A DNA stretch of 64,000 bases from Kitasatospora humi (GCF_020907985.1 NZ_JAJJPA010000015.1:87673-151672); one strand, 5' to 3'. Counted from the stretch's first letter, positions 32,681 through 41,446 are shown. Program-made: numbers and translations. Notes: a model not told the origin generated them from the letters alone.

Positions 32681-34066
32681 TCAGTCGTCCAGCAGGCTCT
32701 GCTCGTAGGCGATGCCCGGGCGCACCGGGTAGGCGGACTGCTCGGGGCCGGGCAGCACCGCGGTGACGGCCGTGGGCTCGGGCCGTTCGCCCCGGGTGCT
32801 CAGCCACAGGCGGCGGCAGGACACCACGGTGGCGGCGACCAGCAGCAGGTTGCGCGCGGTGATGGTGGCGACGCCCAGCGGGTGGCTGGTCACCGTGTCG
32901 CTGAAGTTCATCGGGAACTCCAGGGTGGTCAGCAGCGTGGTGATCAGGATCATCACGGCCACCGGGCGCTGGCTGGTGCCGCGCACGGTCAGGCAGACCG
33001 CGGCCAGGCCGACCAGCCACACCATGTACTGCGGGCTGATCACCCGGCTGGTCGCGGTGAAGATCAGCAGGGCGGCGAGCGCCGCGTCATAGGTGGTGGA
33101 CGCCTGCCAGCGGCGGGCCCGCAGCCGCCAGTAGAGCAGCCAGCCGAAGCCGACCAGGGTGCCGCCCAGGGCGACCTTGGAGATCACGCTGACCCAGGGG
33201 CCGACCATCTCCACCGAGCCGTAGTTCATCAGCACCTGGCCGCCGTGCCAGCCGCCGAACAGCCGGGCGAAGTGGATGGGCAGGGCGCCCACCGACTCCA
33301 CCTCGATCCCGCGGTCGGCCTGGAAGGTGAGGAACTGGAAGGCGCCGTTCATGCCGGCGGCGATCAGGAACGCCAGGGAGGAGAGCGCGGCCAGGGCGCC
33401 GGTCCAGGAACGGGTGGTGCGGCGACCGCGCGGGGTGCCGGCCAGCGCGATGAGCGGCCACAGCTTCAGCAGGCCGCCGAGGCCCAGCAGCATGCCGCCG
33501 AGCACCGGGCGGCGCAGCAGGACCAGCAGGCCGATCACCGCGATCGCGGTGACCAGGATGTCGTAGCGGTTGTAGACGGTGGGGCCCAGCAGCGGCACGC
33601 CGACCACCCACATCCAGGGGCCGGCCAGGCTGCGGCCGCGGCGGGCACCGGAGCGGACCAGCAGCACCATGGCCGCCGCGTCGAAGATGCCGCAGCACAC
33701 CCAGAACGAGACCAGGTAGGACCACGGCAGCAGGCCCGGCAGCAGTATCACCAGGGCGGCGCCCGGCGGGTACTGCCAGGTCACGTCGTCCATCGGGAAG
33801 GTGCCGGTCTGCAGCACCTGGAACCAGCCGTGGTAGATCACCGAGATGTCGGTGGTCACGTCCAGGCCGATCTTGAGCACCCCGGTGATCATCAGCACCA
33901 CCAAGGTCCTGCTGACCACCCAACCGGCGCTCACCGCCCAGAGTGCGCCCCGCGCCGGGGCCGGCGAGCTGACGCCGGTGGCGCCTTCAGCGGGCGGAGC
34001 GGTCAGTGCGACGGTGCTGCTGCCAACGCTGCCGGCCCGGTCGTCCGGGCCGTCCTCCGCCAACAC
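32681..34066 (-). CDS. GT87-type polytopic mannosyltransferase-like protein
   Basis: A membrane protein of about 461 residues with some ten to twelve helices, matching the DUF2029/GT87 family of polyprenyl-phosphate-mannose-dependent alpha-mannosyltransferases. The first extracytoplasmic loop contains DDVTWQYPPGAALVILLPGLL, with the acidic pair and WQYPP typical of GT-C enzymes. VYNRYDILVTA is another conserved patch. It probably builds a lipid- or wall-linked mannan on the outer face. The start is uncertain: a GTG at 34066 or 34069 follows GAGGGAG, while an upstream GTG at 34180 gives a longer, Arg-rich version. It is divergent from a GT4 gene. Confidence 0.85.
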   Translation of the reverse strand: MLAEDGPDDRAGSVGSSTVALTAPPAEGATGVSSPAPARGALWAVSAGWVVSRTLVVLMITGVLKIGLDVTTDISVIYHGWFQVLQTGTFPMDDVTWQYPPGAALVILLPGLLPWSYLVSFWVCCGIFDAAAMVLLVRSGARRGRSLAGPWMWVVGVPLLGPTVYNRYDILVTAIAVIGLLVLLRRPVLGGMLLGLGGLLKLWPLIALAGTPRGRRTTRSWTGALAALSSLAFLIAAGMNGAFQFLTFQADRGIEVESVGALPIHFARLFGGWHGGQVLMNYGSVEMVGPWVSVISKVALGGTLVGFGWLLYWRLRARRWQASTTYDAALAALLIFTATSRVISPQYMVWLVGLAAVCLTVRGTSQRPVAVMILITTLLTTLEFPMNFSDTVTSHPLGVATITARNLLLVAATVVSCRRLWLSTRGERPEPTAVTAVLPGPEQSAYPVRPGIAYEQSLLDD

Positions 34067-34280
34067 CACTGAGCTCCCTCGTTCATCTCGCCATGCGTCC
34101 GCACCGGACCGGTCGGGCGCCGACCGGTCGTACGCCTGTCCGTACGCCTGTCGCCCTGCCCGTCCTCTTCGTCTGTCCACCGGTTAGGACTGGCCCGGCA
34201 GGAAAACGGTTGCGGCCTGCCCGTCCGTTCCCGCCGAGACGGCATGGTGACCTATCGTACGGACCGGTGGGGGGAGAACC

Positions 34281-35468
34281 ATGCACCCCCCGACCGTGCG
34301 AGGCGTGGCCAGTATGCCGAAAACCCTCATCGTCACCAACGACTTTCCCCCGCGCCCAGGCGGAATCCAGCGCTTCGTCCACAGCATGGCGGTGCGCCTG
34401 CCGGTCGGGGAGATTGTGGTGTATGCCTCATCCTGGCGGGGCGCGGGCGACGCTCCCGATCGAGTGACCGAGCGGTTCGACGCGCAGCAGCCCTTTCAGG
34501 TGATCCGGGACCGCGCCACGGTGCTGCTGCCGACCCCGCGGACGACCCGGCGGGCGGCGCAGATCCTGCGGGCCGAGGGGTGCGACTCGGTCTGGTTCGG
34601 CGCGGCCGCCCCGCTCGGCCTGATGGCCCCCGCGCTGCGCCGGGCCGGCGCCCGGCGACTGGTCGGCATGACGCACGGTCATGAGGCGGCCTGGGCACAG
34701 CTGCCCGGCTCCCGGCAGATGCTGCGGCGGGTCGCCGAAGGCACCGACACGCTGACCTACCTGGGGGAGTACACCCGGGTGCGGATCGCCGACGCGGTCG
34801 GGCCCGGCCCGGCGGCGCGGATGGCGCGGCTGCCACCGGGGGTGGACGAGCGGGTCTTCCACCCCGGCTCGGGGGGCGAGGCGGTGCGGGCCGGGCTCGG
34901 GCTGGCGGACCGGCCGGTGGTGGTCTGCGTCTCCAGGCTGGTGCGGCGCAAGGGGCAGGACACGCTGATCGCCGCACTGCCGCGGATCCTGGCGGCGGAA
35001 CCGGACACGGTGCTGCTGGTCGTCGGGGGCGGGCCCTGCCTGCCGCGGCTGCGCAGGCTCGCCGCGTCGCTCGGGGTGGCCGGCTCGGTGGTGTTCACCG
35101 GGGAGGTGCCGTGGCCGGACCTGCCGGCGCACTACGGGGCCGGGGACGTGTTCGCGATGCCGTGCCGGACCAGGCGGGGCGGGCTGGATGTGGAGGGGCT
35201 CGGCATGGTCTACCTGGAGGCCTCGGCCACCGGGCTGCCGGTGATCGCCGGGGACTCCGGCGGGGCGCCGGACGCCGTGCGGGAGGGCGAGACCGGGTAC
35301 GTGGTGCCGGGGCGGGCGCCGGGGGAGCTCGCCGACCGGGTGGTGACGCTGCTGCGGGAGCCCGCCCTGCGGCGCAAGCTCGGCGAGGCCGGGCGCGCCT
35401 GGGTGGAGGCGGAGTGGCGGTGGGAGCTGCTCGCGGGGCGGCTGCACGGGCTGCTGGGGGGCGACTGA
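34281..35468 (+). CDS. GT4 family glycosyltransferase (phosphatidylinositol-mannosyltransferase-like)
   Basis: A 395-residue GT-B enzyme. The N-terminal domain opens TLIVTNDFPPRPGGIQRFVHSMA, the donor/acceptor loop seen in PimB-type and related mannosyltransferases. The C-terminal domain has VVCVSRLVRRKGQDTLIAALP and the retaining-GT4 motif region EGLGMVYLEASATGLPVIAGDSGG, with its Glu contacting the nucleotide sugar. It most likely transfers mannose from GDP-mannose to a phosphatidyl-inositol-type lipid. The acceptor is not proven. GGGGGAG precedes the first ATG; a second ATG eleven codons in also fits. Divergence from the GT87 gene suggests a joint role in envelope glycolipids. Confidence 0.87.
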   Translation: MHPPTVRGVASMPKTLIVTNDFPPRPGGIQRFVHSMAVRLPVGEIVVYASSWRGAGDAPDRVTERFDAQQPFQVIRDRATVLLPTPRTTRRAAQILRAEGCDSVWFGAAAPLGLMAPALRRAGARRLVGMTHGHEAAWAQLPGSRQMLRRVAEGTDTLTYLGEYTRVRIADAVGPGPAARMARLPPGVDERVFHPGSGGEAVRAGLGLADRPVVVCVSRLVRRKGQDTLIAALPRILAAEPDTVLLVVGGGPCLPRLRRLAASLGVAGSVVFTGEVPWPDLPAHYGAGDVFAMPCRTRRGGLDVEGLGMVYLEASATGLPVIAGDSGGAPDAVREGETGYVVPGRAPGELADRVVTLLREPALRRKLGEAGRAWVEAEWRWELLAGRLHGLLGGD

Positions 35469-35622
35469 GCGCTTGGCCGGGTGCCCGCCCGGCGCGCACT
35501 CACCCGGCGCGCGCCCGCCCGCTAGAGCGAGCGCCCGTGCGGACGCCTCGCTCCAAGTGCGCACCCGGGCTGCTCCGGTGCGCTCCCGGGCTGCTCTCGG
35601 CGCGCTTCCGGTGCGGCGCGTC
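35469..35622. repeat. GC-rich imperfect short repeats
   Basis: Between the convergent GT4 and acyl-CoA synthetase genes lies a low-complexity run. GCGC-CCCGGGCTGCTC is repeated imperfectly (about 35560-35600), with GGCGCGC at several points before it. No stable terminator stem stands out, and the frames crossing it are Arg/Ala-rich and unconvincing. Confidence 0.5.
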
Positions 35623-37416
35623 CTACTTCTGGTACAGCGCCTCGACCTCGGCCGCGAAGTCCTTCAGCACCACGTTGCGCTTCAGCTTCAGCGACGGCGT
35701 CAGATAGCCGTTCTCCTCGGAGAAGACGGTGTCCAGAACGCGGAACTTCTTCACCGCCTCGGCGTGCGAGACGGCCTTGTTGCCCTCGTCCACCGCCTCC
35801 TGGAGGGCGGCCAGCAGCTGCGGGTCCTCGCGCAGCTCGGCCACGGTGGCCGGCTGCCGGTCGTTCAGCTCCAGCCACTTGGGCAGGAACTCCTGGTCGA
35901 CGGTGATCAGGCAGCCGATGAACGGCCGCCGGTCGCCGACCACCATCACCTCGCCGACCAGCGGGTGGGCCCGGATCCGGTCCTCGATCACGGCGGGGGC
36001 GACGTTCTTGCCGCCCGCGGTGATGATGATCTCCTTCTTCCGACCGGTGATGGTCAGGTAGCCGTCGTCGTCGATGCTGCCCAGGTCACCGGTGGCGAAC
36101 CAGCCGTCCTGCAGCGCCTCGGCGGTGGCGGTCGGGTTGTTCCAGTAACCGGTGAACACCTGCGGGCCCTTGAAGAGCACCTCGCCGTCCTCGGCGATCC
36201 GGCACGCCGAGCCGGGCACCGGCTGGCCGACCGTGCCGATCTTCGGCTTGTCGGCCGGGTTGAAGGCGGTGGCGGCGGCCGTCTCGGTCAGGCCGTAGCC
36301 CTCCAGCACCGTGAAGCCGATGCCCCGGTAGAAGTGGCCGAGCCGCTCGCCGAGCGGCGCGCCGCCGGAGATCGCGTGGGTGGCCCGGCCGCCGAGCGCG
36401 GCCCGCAGCTTGCTGTAGACCAGCTTGTCGAAGAGCGCGTGCTTCAGTCTGAGCACCAGGCCCGCGCCACCCTGGTCCTGCGCCCGGCTGTAGGCGATCG
36501 CCACGTCGGCGGCCTGGTCGAAGATCTTGCCCTTGCCCTCGGACTGGGCCTTGGCCCGCGCCGTGTTGAAGACCTTCTCGAAGACCCGCGGCACGCCCAG
36601 GATCAGCGTCGGCCGGAACGAGGCCAGCTCGGCGGTGACGTTCTTGATGTCGCTGACATGGCCGACCTTGGTGCCGGAGATCGCGGTGGCGATCGGGGCG
36701 ATCCGGCCGAGCACGTGGGCCAGCGGCAGGAAGAGCAGCACCGAGGCGTCGCCCGGGACGAACAGCTCGGGCATCCGGGCCGTCACGTTGCCCAGCTCGT
36801 GCAGGAAGTTGCGGTGCGTCAGCTGACAGCCCTTCGGGCGCCCGGTGGTGCCCGAGGTGTAGACGATGGAGGCGATCGAGTCGGCGTTCAACGTCGCCCG
36901 GCGCTCGGTCACGGTGGCGTCGGGCACGTCGGTGCCCACCTCGGCCAGCTCCGCCAGCGCGGCGCGTTCGATCTGCCAGGTGTGCCGCAGCTGCGGCAGC
37001 CGGTCCCGGACCGACTCGACCACGGCCGCGTGCCCGTCGGTCTCGGTGATCACCGCGACCGCGCCGGAGTCGCCGAGGATCCACTGCACCTGCTCGGCCG
37101 AGGAGGTCTCGTAGACCGGCACGGTGATCGCGCCGGCGCACCAGATGGCGAAGTCGAGCAGCGTCCACTCGTAGCGCGTCCGCGACATGATGGCGACCCG
37201 GTCGCCCGGCTCGATGCCGGAGGCGATCAGGCCCTTGGCCGCCCGGTGCACCTCGGTCAGGAACGCGGCCGCCGAGACGTCCTGCCAGCGGCCGTCCACC
37301 TTGCGGGCGAGCACCGCGTTCTGCGGGCTGCGCTCGGCGTTCTGGTGGATCAGGTCCGAGAGGTTGCCACCGCTCGGTACCTGGTAGAGGGCCGGAAGGC
37401 GGAACTCGTCGAGCAC
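35623..37416 (-). CDS. Long-chain acyl-CoA synthetase (AMP-forming)
   Basis: A 597-residue ANL-superfamily enzyme of the FadD15 type, activating fatty acids with ATP and CoA. The AMP-binding P-loop is YTSGTTGRPKG, followed by the adenine-binding GYGLTETAAATAFN and the hinge motif GDLGSIDDDGYLTITGRKKEIIITAGGKNVAP. The catalytic C-terminal Lys is probably in LTPSLKLKRNVV. Length and hinge match bacterial long-chain acyl-CoA synthetases. Substrate chain length cannot be read from sequence. The ATG start precedes a 327-base control region shared with the divergent SRPBCC gene, which suggests joint regulation. Confidence 0.92.
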   Translation of the reverse strand: MLDEFRLPALYQVPSGGNLSDLIHQNAERSPQNAVLARKVDGRWQDVSAAAFLTEVHRAAKGLIASGIEPGDRVAIMSRTRYEWTLLDFAIWCAGAITVPVYETSSAEQVQWILGDSGAVAVITETDGHAAVVESVRDRLPQLRHTWQIERAALAELAEVGTDVPDATVTERRATLNADSIASIVYTSGTTGRPKGCQLTHRNFLHELGNVTARMPELFVPGDASVLLFLPLAHVLGRIAPIATAISGTKVGHVSDIKNVTAELASFRPTLILGVPRVFEKVFNTARAKAQSEGKGKIFDQAADVAIAYSRAQDQGGAGLVLRLKHALFDKLVYSKLRAALGGRATHAISGGAPLGERLGHFYRGIGFTVLEGYGLTETAAATAFNPADKPKIGTVGQPVPGSACRIAEDGEVLFKGPQVFTGYWNNPTATAEALQDGWFATGDLGSIDDDGYLTITGRKKEIIITAGGKNVAPAVIEDRIRAHPLVGEVMVVGDRRPFIGCLITVDQEFLPKWLELNDRQPATVAELREDPQLLAALQEAVDEGNKAVSHAEAVKKFRVLDTVFSEENGYLTPSLKLKRNVVLKDFAAEVEALYQK

Positions 37417-37743
37417 TGCTGCTCCTCGTCTGCGACGCTGCGGGACGGCAGGACGTTACTGCCCGGTAGTCGGATTCCGATAGGGGGTCAGACCGGGTGT
37501 TCGAAGTGTCACATCCGTGGACGAACCCTGACCGAACGCCGGCCGTTGCAATTTGCACGATACGGCAGCGTCCGGACGACCCCGGACGGCGGCGGCACCG
37601 CGGCCGCGGGCCGCCCACCAGTGGTGACCGCCCGGTAACCCCCGCAGGCACGGGGGCCCGGGCCGCGCGCGATAGCCTTCGGGTGCATTGACCGGCACTG
37701 ACGACCGGCCCGGGACACACGCGGGATACACGGAGGCCCACCC
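37417..37743. promoter_or_regulatory. Divergent control region of acyl-CoA synthetase and SRPBCC genes
   Basis: 327 bases without a supported gene. TGCA-ATT-TGCA (37547-37557), a symmetric element in AT-rich surroundings, lies about 130 bases ahead of the synthetase and could be a TetR- or MarR-type operator. A GATAGCCTTCGG stretch (about 37671-37682) could hold a -10 for the SRPBCC gene. The CGGGGGCCCGGG run near 37651 may form a hairpin. Confidence 0.35.
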
Positions 37744-38178
37744 ATGGCGGAACACACCAGGTCGAGCATCGTCATCGCGGCGACCCCGGCCGAGGTGATG
37801 GCGGTGATCGCCGATTTCGAGGCGTACCCCGCCTGGACGGGTGAGGTCAAGGAGGTCGAGGTGCTCGGCACCACCGAGCAGGGCCGCGCCGACCAGGTCC
37901 GGCTGCTGCTGGACGCCGGCGCGATCCGGGACGAGCACGTGCTCGCCTACACCTGGGACGACGAGCGCGAGGTCTCCTGGACCCTGGTGAAGAGCCAGAT
38001 GCTGCGCTCCCTGGACGGCTCCTACACGCTGGCCCCGGTGGCCGGCGGCACCGAGGTGACCTACCAGCTCGCCGTGGACGTCAAGATCCCGATGCTCGGC
38101 ATGATCAAGCGCAAGGCCGAGAAGGTGATCATCGACCGCGCCCTGGCCGGTCTGAAGAAGCGAGTCGAGAACCCCTGA
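37744..38178 (+). CDS. SRPBCC/START-like lipid-binding protein
   Basis: A 144-residue protein with the helix-grip fold of the SRPBCC (polyketide cyclase/START) superfamily: HTRSSIVIAATPAEVMAVIADFEAYPAWTGEVKEVEV, then VSWTLVKSQMLRSLDGSYTL, then a C-terminal helix (MIKRKAEKVIIDRALAGLKKRVE). Such proteins enclose hydrophobic ligands; the ligand is unknown. The gene is divergent from a fatty acyl-CoA synthetase and shares one base with the next gene (TGATG), so it is coupled to the ArsA-like protein. A lipid or acyl chain is therefore a reasonable guess. GGAGG precedes the ATG. Confidence 0.87.
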   Translation: MAEHTRSSIVIAATPAEVMAVIADFEAYPAWTGEVKEVEVLGTTEQGRADQVRLLLDAGAIRDEHVLAYTWDDEREVSWTLVKSQMLRSLDGSYTLAPVAGGTEVTYQLAVDVKIPMLGMIKRKAEKVIIDRALAGLKKRVENP

Positions 38179-39356
38179 TGCCACGCCTGGTGCTGGTCAC
38201 CGGCGACACCCCGGCGATCCCGGCGGTGGCCGCCGCGAGCGCCGTGCACGCCGCCGGCCGGGGCGCGCGCACCCTGCTGCTGGCCGCCGACGACCCGCAC
38301 CGGCTGCTGGACGAGCAGTTCGGCACCCGGCTCAGCGGCTCCGACACGGAGGTCCGGCCCGGCCTGTGGGCGCGCCGCCTCGACGAGCAGCACGCGTTCC
38401 GGCGCGCGGTGGCCGGCCTGGACGGGCGCCTGCGCACCGGCTACGACCTGCTCGGCGTCGACCCCCTGGAGCCCGACGAGCTGACCGCGCTCCCCGGCAC
38501 CCGCGCGCTGGCCCTGCTGCACGCCCTGCGCGGTCCGGCCGACGGCCGGCCGTACGACCAGGTGGTGGTGGCCGCCCCGCCACCCGCCGAACTGACCGCC
38601 GCCCTCGCCCTGCCCGAGCAGCTCGACCGCTACCTGGCCAGGCTGCTGCCCGAGCAGCGCCAGGCGGCCCGAGCACTGCGCCCGCTGCTGGCCGCGGTGG
38701 CGGGGATGCCGGCGCCCTCCGAATGGCTCCACGCCGCCCGCGACTGGGCGGCCGCCGAGCTGGCCGCCACCCGGTCCGTGATCGAGTCGCCGCACACCTC
38801 GGTGCGGCTCGCGGTGAGCGCCGCCGCCTGCTCGGTGCCGGCCCTGCGCCGGGCCGCGGCGGGGTTGGCGCTGTTCGGCCACCGGCTGGACTCGGTGGCC
38901 GTGCACGGCGCGCTGCCCCGGCGGGCGGCCGACTCGGTCGACCCGTGGCTGGCCGAGCAGGCGGCGGCCGAACGCGACCGGCTGGCCGGCATCGACCTCG
39001 GGGTGCCGCTGCTGACCGCCGACCGGACGGCGCACGAGGTGGACCGGCTGGCGGCCCAGCTGTTCGGCGACCGGCCCGCGCCGGAGCCGGCCGAGCGCTG
39101 GCCGTGGACCGCCGAGGACCGCCGCGCCGAGGACGGTGTGCTGGTGTGGCGGCTGGCCGCCCCCGGTGCCGACCGGGCCGACCTGGAACTGGTGCGCCGC
39201 GGCGACGAACTGGTGGTCGGGCTCGGCCCGTACCGGCGGATCCTGCCGCTGCCCGGCGCGCTGCGCCGCTGCACGGTTGCGGGTGCCGCACTGCGTGACG
39301 GCGAGTTGACGTTGCGCTTCGCACCGGACCCGGCCCTCTGGCCCGAGCGCGGCTAA
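38178..39356 (+). CDS. ArsA/Get3-like protein lacking a P-loop, with C-terminal HSP20-like domain
   Basis: A 392-residue protein laid out like actinobacterial ArsA-family ATPases. The first strand RLVLVTGDTPAIPAVAAASAVHAAGRGARTLLLAADDPHRLLDEQFG lines up with the family's signature region. The Walker A GKGGVGKTT is replaced by GDTPAIPAV, with no Lys or Thr to hold ATP phosphates. Residues about 325-392 (VWRLAAPGADRADLELVRRG...LRDGELTLRF) resemble the HSP20-like tail of ArsA homologues. It is probably a pseudo-ATPase acting as a chaperone or scaffold; the function is unknown. It is coupled by a one-base overlap to the SRPBCC gene. Confidence 0.78.
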   Translation: MPRLVLVTGDTPAIPAVAAASAVHAAGRGARTLLLAADDPHRLLDEQFGTRLSGSDTEVRPGLWARRLDEQHAFRRAVAGLDGRLRTGYDLLGVDPLEPDELTALPGTRALALLHALRGPADGRPYDQVVVAAPPPAELTAALALPEQLDRYLARLLPEQRQAARALRPLLAAVAGMPAPSEWLHAARDWAAAELAATRSVIESPHTSVRLAVSAAACSVPALRRAAAGLALFGHRLDSVAVHGALPRRAADSVDPWLAEQAAAERDRLAGIDLGVPLLTADRTAHEVDRLAAQLFGDRPAPEPAERWPWTAEDRRAEDGVLVWRLAAPGADRADLELVRRGDELVVGLGPYRRILPLPGALRRCTVAGAALRDGELTLRFAPDPALWPERG

Positions 39357-39412
39357 CCGGTAGCGTCGAACTCAAGGATCGCTGGACGACGATCGCTGGA
39401 GAGAGACGCGAC

Positions 39413-39691
39413 ATGAACGATTCAAGCCCTGTCGACAACCCCTTGGTCGACGAGGTGCGCAAGCTGGTGTCGGCCGTCGGAGGGCAGGCCCAGCAGGTCC
39501 TGGGCCGCTTCCGGGACGACAACCCCGAGGTCTACCAGCACCTCGCGACCGCCGGGAACGAGCTGCTGGCCGCCTATCGCGCCGTCCTCGCCGGACAGGA
39601 ACGCCGCTGGTCGGCACCGGCGCCGTCGGACTCCGAGCGGATCGACCTGGACGCCGAACCGGACGCCCGGCCCGACCGCCAAGACGTCTAG
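39413..39691 (+). CDS. Small conserved hypothetical protein upstream of glkA
   Basis: A 92-residue acidic, helical protein (NPLVDEVRKLVSAVGGQAQQVLGRF...) with a disordered Asp/Arg/Pro-rich C-terminus. The family is not recognised with confidence; it could belong to DUF5304. Position directly before glkA matches the place of SCO2127 in Streptomyces coelicolor, whose product has been linked to glucose-dependent repression, but I cannot show homology from here. GGAGAGAGACGCGAC precedes the ATG. Confidence 0.7.
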   Translation: MNDSSPVDNPLVDEVRKLVSAVGGQAQQVLGRFRDDNPEVYQHLATAGNELLAAYRAVLAGQERRWSAPAPSDSERIDLDAEPDARPDRQDV

Positions 39692-39785
39692 ACCTCATGA
39701 CGGTGCGGCACGCAGTGGCTACCGAACGGATCGAATCGTACGACTTTTGAAGACTGCCGGCGAGGTTCCCAAGATGTTGGCTTCG

Positions 39786-39793
39786 GATAATGT
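39786..39793 (+). promoter_or_regulatory. Candidate glkA promoter -10
   Basis: GATAATGT is a good -10 match in an AT-rich stretch about 80 bases ahead of glkA. The 180-base gap from the previous gene suggests that glkA has its own promoter. The -35 is not clear. Confidence 0.35.
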
Positions 39794-39871
39794 ATGGCGA
39801 AGTGTGTACGGGAGCACGGCCGGGCGGTACCGTTTCCGCTCATCGGGCACGAGCGAATGACTGAGGGACAC

Positions 39872-40816
39872 ATGGCTCTGACCATCGGCGTCGACGTCGG
39901 CGGGACCAAGATCGCGGCCGGTGTGGTCGACGAGAACGGCGAGATCCTGGCGCGCACCCGGGTGCCCACTCCGGCCGACCCGCAGTGGGCGGTCGACGCC
40001 ATCGCCCAGGCGGTCCGCGAACTCAAGGAGGAGCACCCCGAGGTCGTCGCGGTGGGCGTGGGTGCGCCCGGCTTCGTCGACCGCGACCGCTCCACGGTGA
40101 TCTTCGCGCCCAACATCGCCTGGGAGAACGAGCCGCTGCGCGGCCGGATCGAGGAGCTCACCGGCCTCGACGCGGTGGTGGAGAACGACGCCAACAGCGC
40201 GGCCTGGGCCGAGTTCAAGTTCGGCGCGGCCGCCGAGCACTCCGACATGGTGCTGATCACCGTCGGCACCGGCATCGGCGGCGGCATCGTGCTCGACGGC
40301 CGGCTGCACCGCGGCCGGTTCGGCGTGGCCGGCGAGATCGGCCACCTCAACATGGTCCCGGACGGCCTGCCCTGCGGCTGCGGCGGCAAGGGCTGCTGGG
40401 AGCAGTACGCCTCCGGCCGGGCGCTGCGCCGCTACGGCCGGGAGAAGGCGGCCGCCGACCGGGTCGCCGGCCGGCGGATGCTGGAGCTGAACGAGGGCGT
40501 CGCCGAGACCATCCGCGGCATCCACATCACCGAGGCCGCCGAGGGCGGCGACCCGCTCGCCCTGGAGGTCTACGAGGAGGTCGCCGACTGGCTCGGCCGC
40601 GGCATGGCCGACCTGGCCGCCCTCTTCGACCCGGGCGTCTTCGTGCTCGGCGGCGGCGTCTCGGACTCCGGCCGCCTACTGCTCGACCCGGTCGCCAAGG
40701 CCTTCGAGCACTACCTGACGGGCGGCGCGCTGCGCCCGCGCGCCGAGGTGGTGCTGGCCTCGATGGGCTCCGCCGCCGGCATCGTCGGCGCCGCCGACCT
40801 GGCCCGCACCATCTGA
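39872..40816 (+). CDS. glkA: ROK-family glucokinase
   Basis: A 314-residue ATP-dependent glucose kinase of the ROK family. The ATP phosphate loop GVDVGGTK lies at residues 6-13, the catalytic Asp is D106 in ENDANSA, and GEIGHLN leads to the zinc motif CGCGGKGCWE (C168, C170, C175 with an upstream His). No N-terminal DNA-binding domain is present, so it is an enzyme and not a ROK repressor. In Streptomyces, GlkA also mediates glucose repression. The start is the ATG preceded by GAGGG; an upstream ATG lacks a site. It ends at a nested hairpin. Confidence 0.95.
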   Translation: MALTIGVDVGGTKIAAGVVDENGEILARTRVPTPADPQWAVDAIAQAVRELKEEHPEVVAVGVGAPGFVDRDRSTVIFAPNIAWENEPLRGRIEELTGLDAVVENDANSAAWAEFKFGAAAEHSDMVLITVGTGIGGGIVLDGRLHRGRFGVAGEIGHLNMVPDGLPCGCGGKGCWEQYASGRALRRYGREKAAADRVAGRRMLELNEGVAETIRGIHITEAAEGGDPLALEVYEEVADWLGRGMADLAALFDPGVFVLGGGVSDSGRLLLDPVAKAFEHYLTGGALRPRAEVVLASMGSAAGIVGAADLARTI

Positions 40817-40879
40817 CGGCCCGTCAAGCTGCTCCGCCGCCCGGGAGTTCCTCCCGGGCGCCGCACAGTGGGGCCGTCA
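40814..40879. terminator. Nested hairpin terminator enclosing two convergent stop codons
   Basis: Inner stem CGCCCGGGAG / CTCCCGGGCG (40838-40847, 40851-40860) with a TTC loop. Outer stem TGACGGCCC (40814-40822) / GGGCCGTCA (40871-40879). The outer arms contain the stop codon of glkA on one strand and that of the convergent membrane-protein gene on the other. Confidence 0.8.
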
Positions 40880-41419
40880 CACCACCGCGCCGCCGTTCGG
40901 GGGCGCGGGGTCGTCGGGGTCGCGGTCCTTGAGGCGGGCGATCAGGGTGACGAAGCCGGTGAGGAACGCGGGCAGGCCGACCCAGGCGGGCCAGCCGGCG
41001 ACCTCGTGCCAGTAGAAGACGTCGAACAGCAGCAGCGCCGGGCCGCCGAGGACGGCGATCCAGGCGAGTTTGGCGGTGGTGTCACCGGTCGGCAGCGGGG
41101 GCGGCTCGGGCGGGATGAAGTGGTCCTCGTCCGGGTCATCGGCGGCTGCCCAGTCGCGCGGACCCCGGGCCGTGGTGCGGGGGCGCGGCTGCGGCGCGCC
41201 GGGTGGGTCCTCCTGGCCCGAGACGTCGGTGCGGGCGCGGATGTTCTCGATCTCGGGCCAGTCCGGGCGGGTCAGGTCGACGGGGTCGTCGAACTGGGCC
41301 ACCAGGGCGGCGAAGATCGCGTCCTGCTCGGCCTGACTGGGGGTCGGCCGCTGCCCGGTCTCCTTGGGGCGCTCCTCGCCGTCGCCCGCGGGGCTGTTCT
41401 CCTGCTCGTGCTCGTGCAC
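40877..41419 (-). CDS. Hypothetical membrane protein with acidic N-terminus
   Basis: A 180-residue protein of unknown function. Residues 1-110 are hydrophilic, Glu/Asp/Pro-rich and probably disordered, ending in a DEDHFIPPEPPPLP motif that recurs in actinobacterial membrane proteins of this kind. Two hydrophobic helices follow (about 115-133 and 142-162: LAWIAVLGGPALLLFDVFYW and GLPAFLTGFVTLIARL). Conserved motifs of an enzyme or transporter are absent. It follows the esterase gene on the same strand after a short gap and may be co-transcribed with it. Confidence 0.72.
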   Translation of the reverse strand: MHEHEQENSPAGDGEERPKETGQRPTPSQAEQDAIFAALVAQFDDPVDLTRPDWPEIENIRARTDVSGQEDPPGAPQPRPRTTARGPRDWAAADDPDEDHFIPPEPPPLPTGDTTAKLAWIAVLGGPALLLFDVFYWHEVAGWPAWVGLPAFLTGFVTLIARLKDRDPDDPAPPNGGAVV

Positions 41420-41446
41420 TGCCGACCCTTCGGTCCTGGTGGGCCC

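Noticed and set aside
35469..35622. A small protein gene in the GC-rich repeat between GT4 and acyl-CoA synthetase genes
   Set aside because: Frames crossing it are extensions of shadow frames with Arg/Ala/Pro runs, and no independent start with a ribosome site is present.
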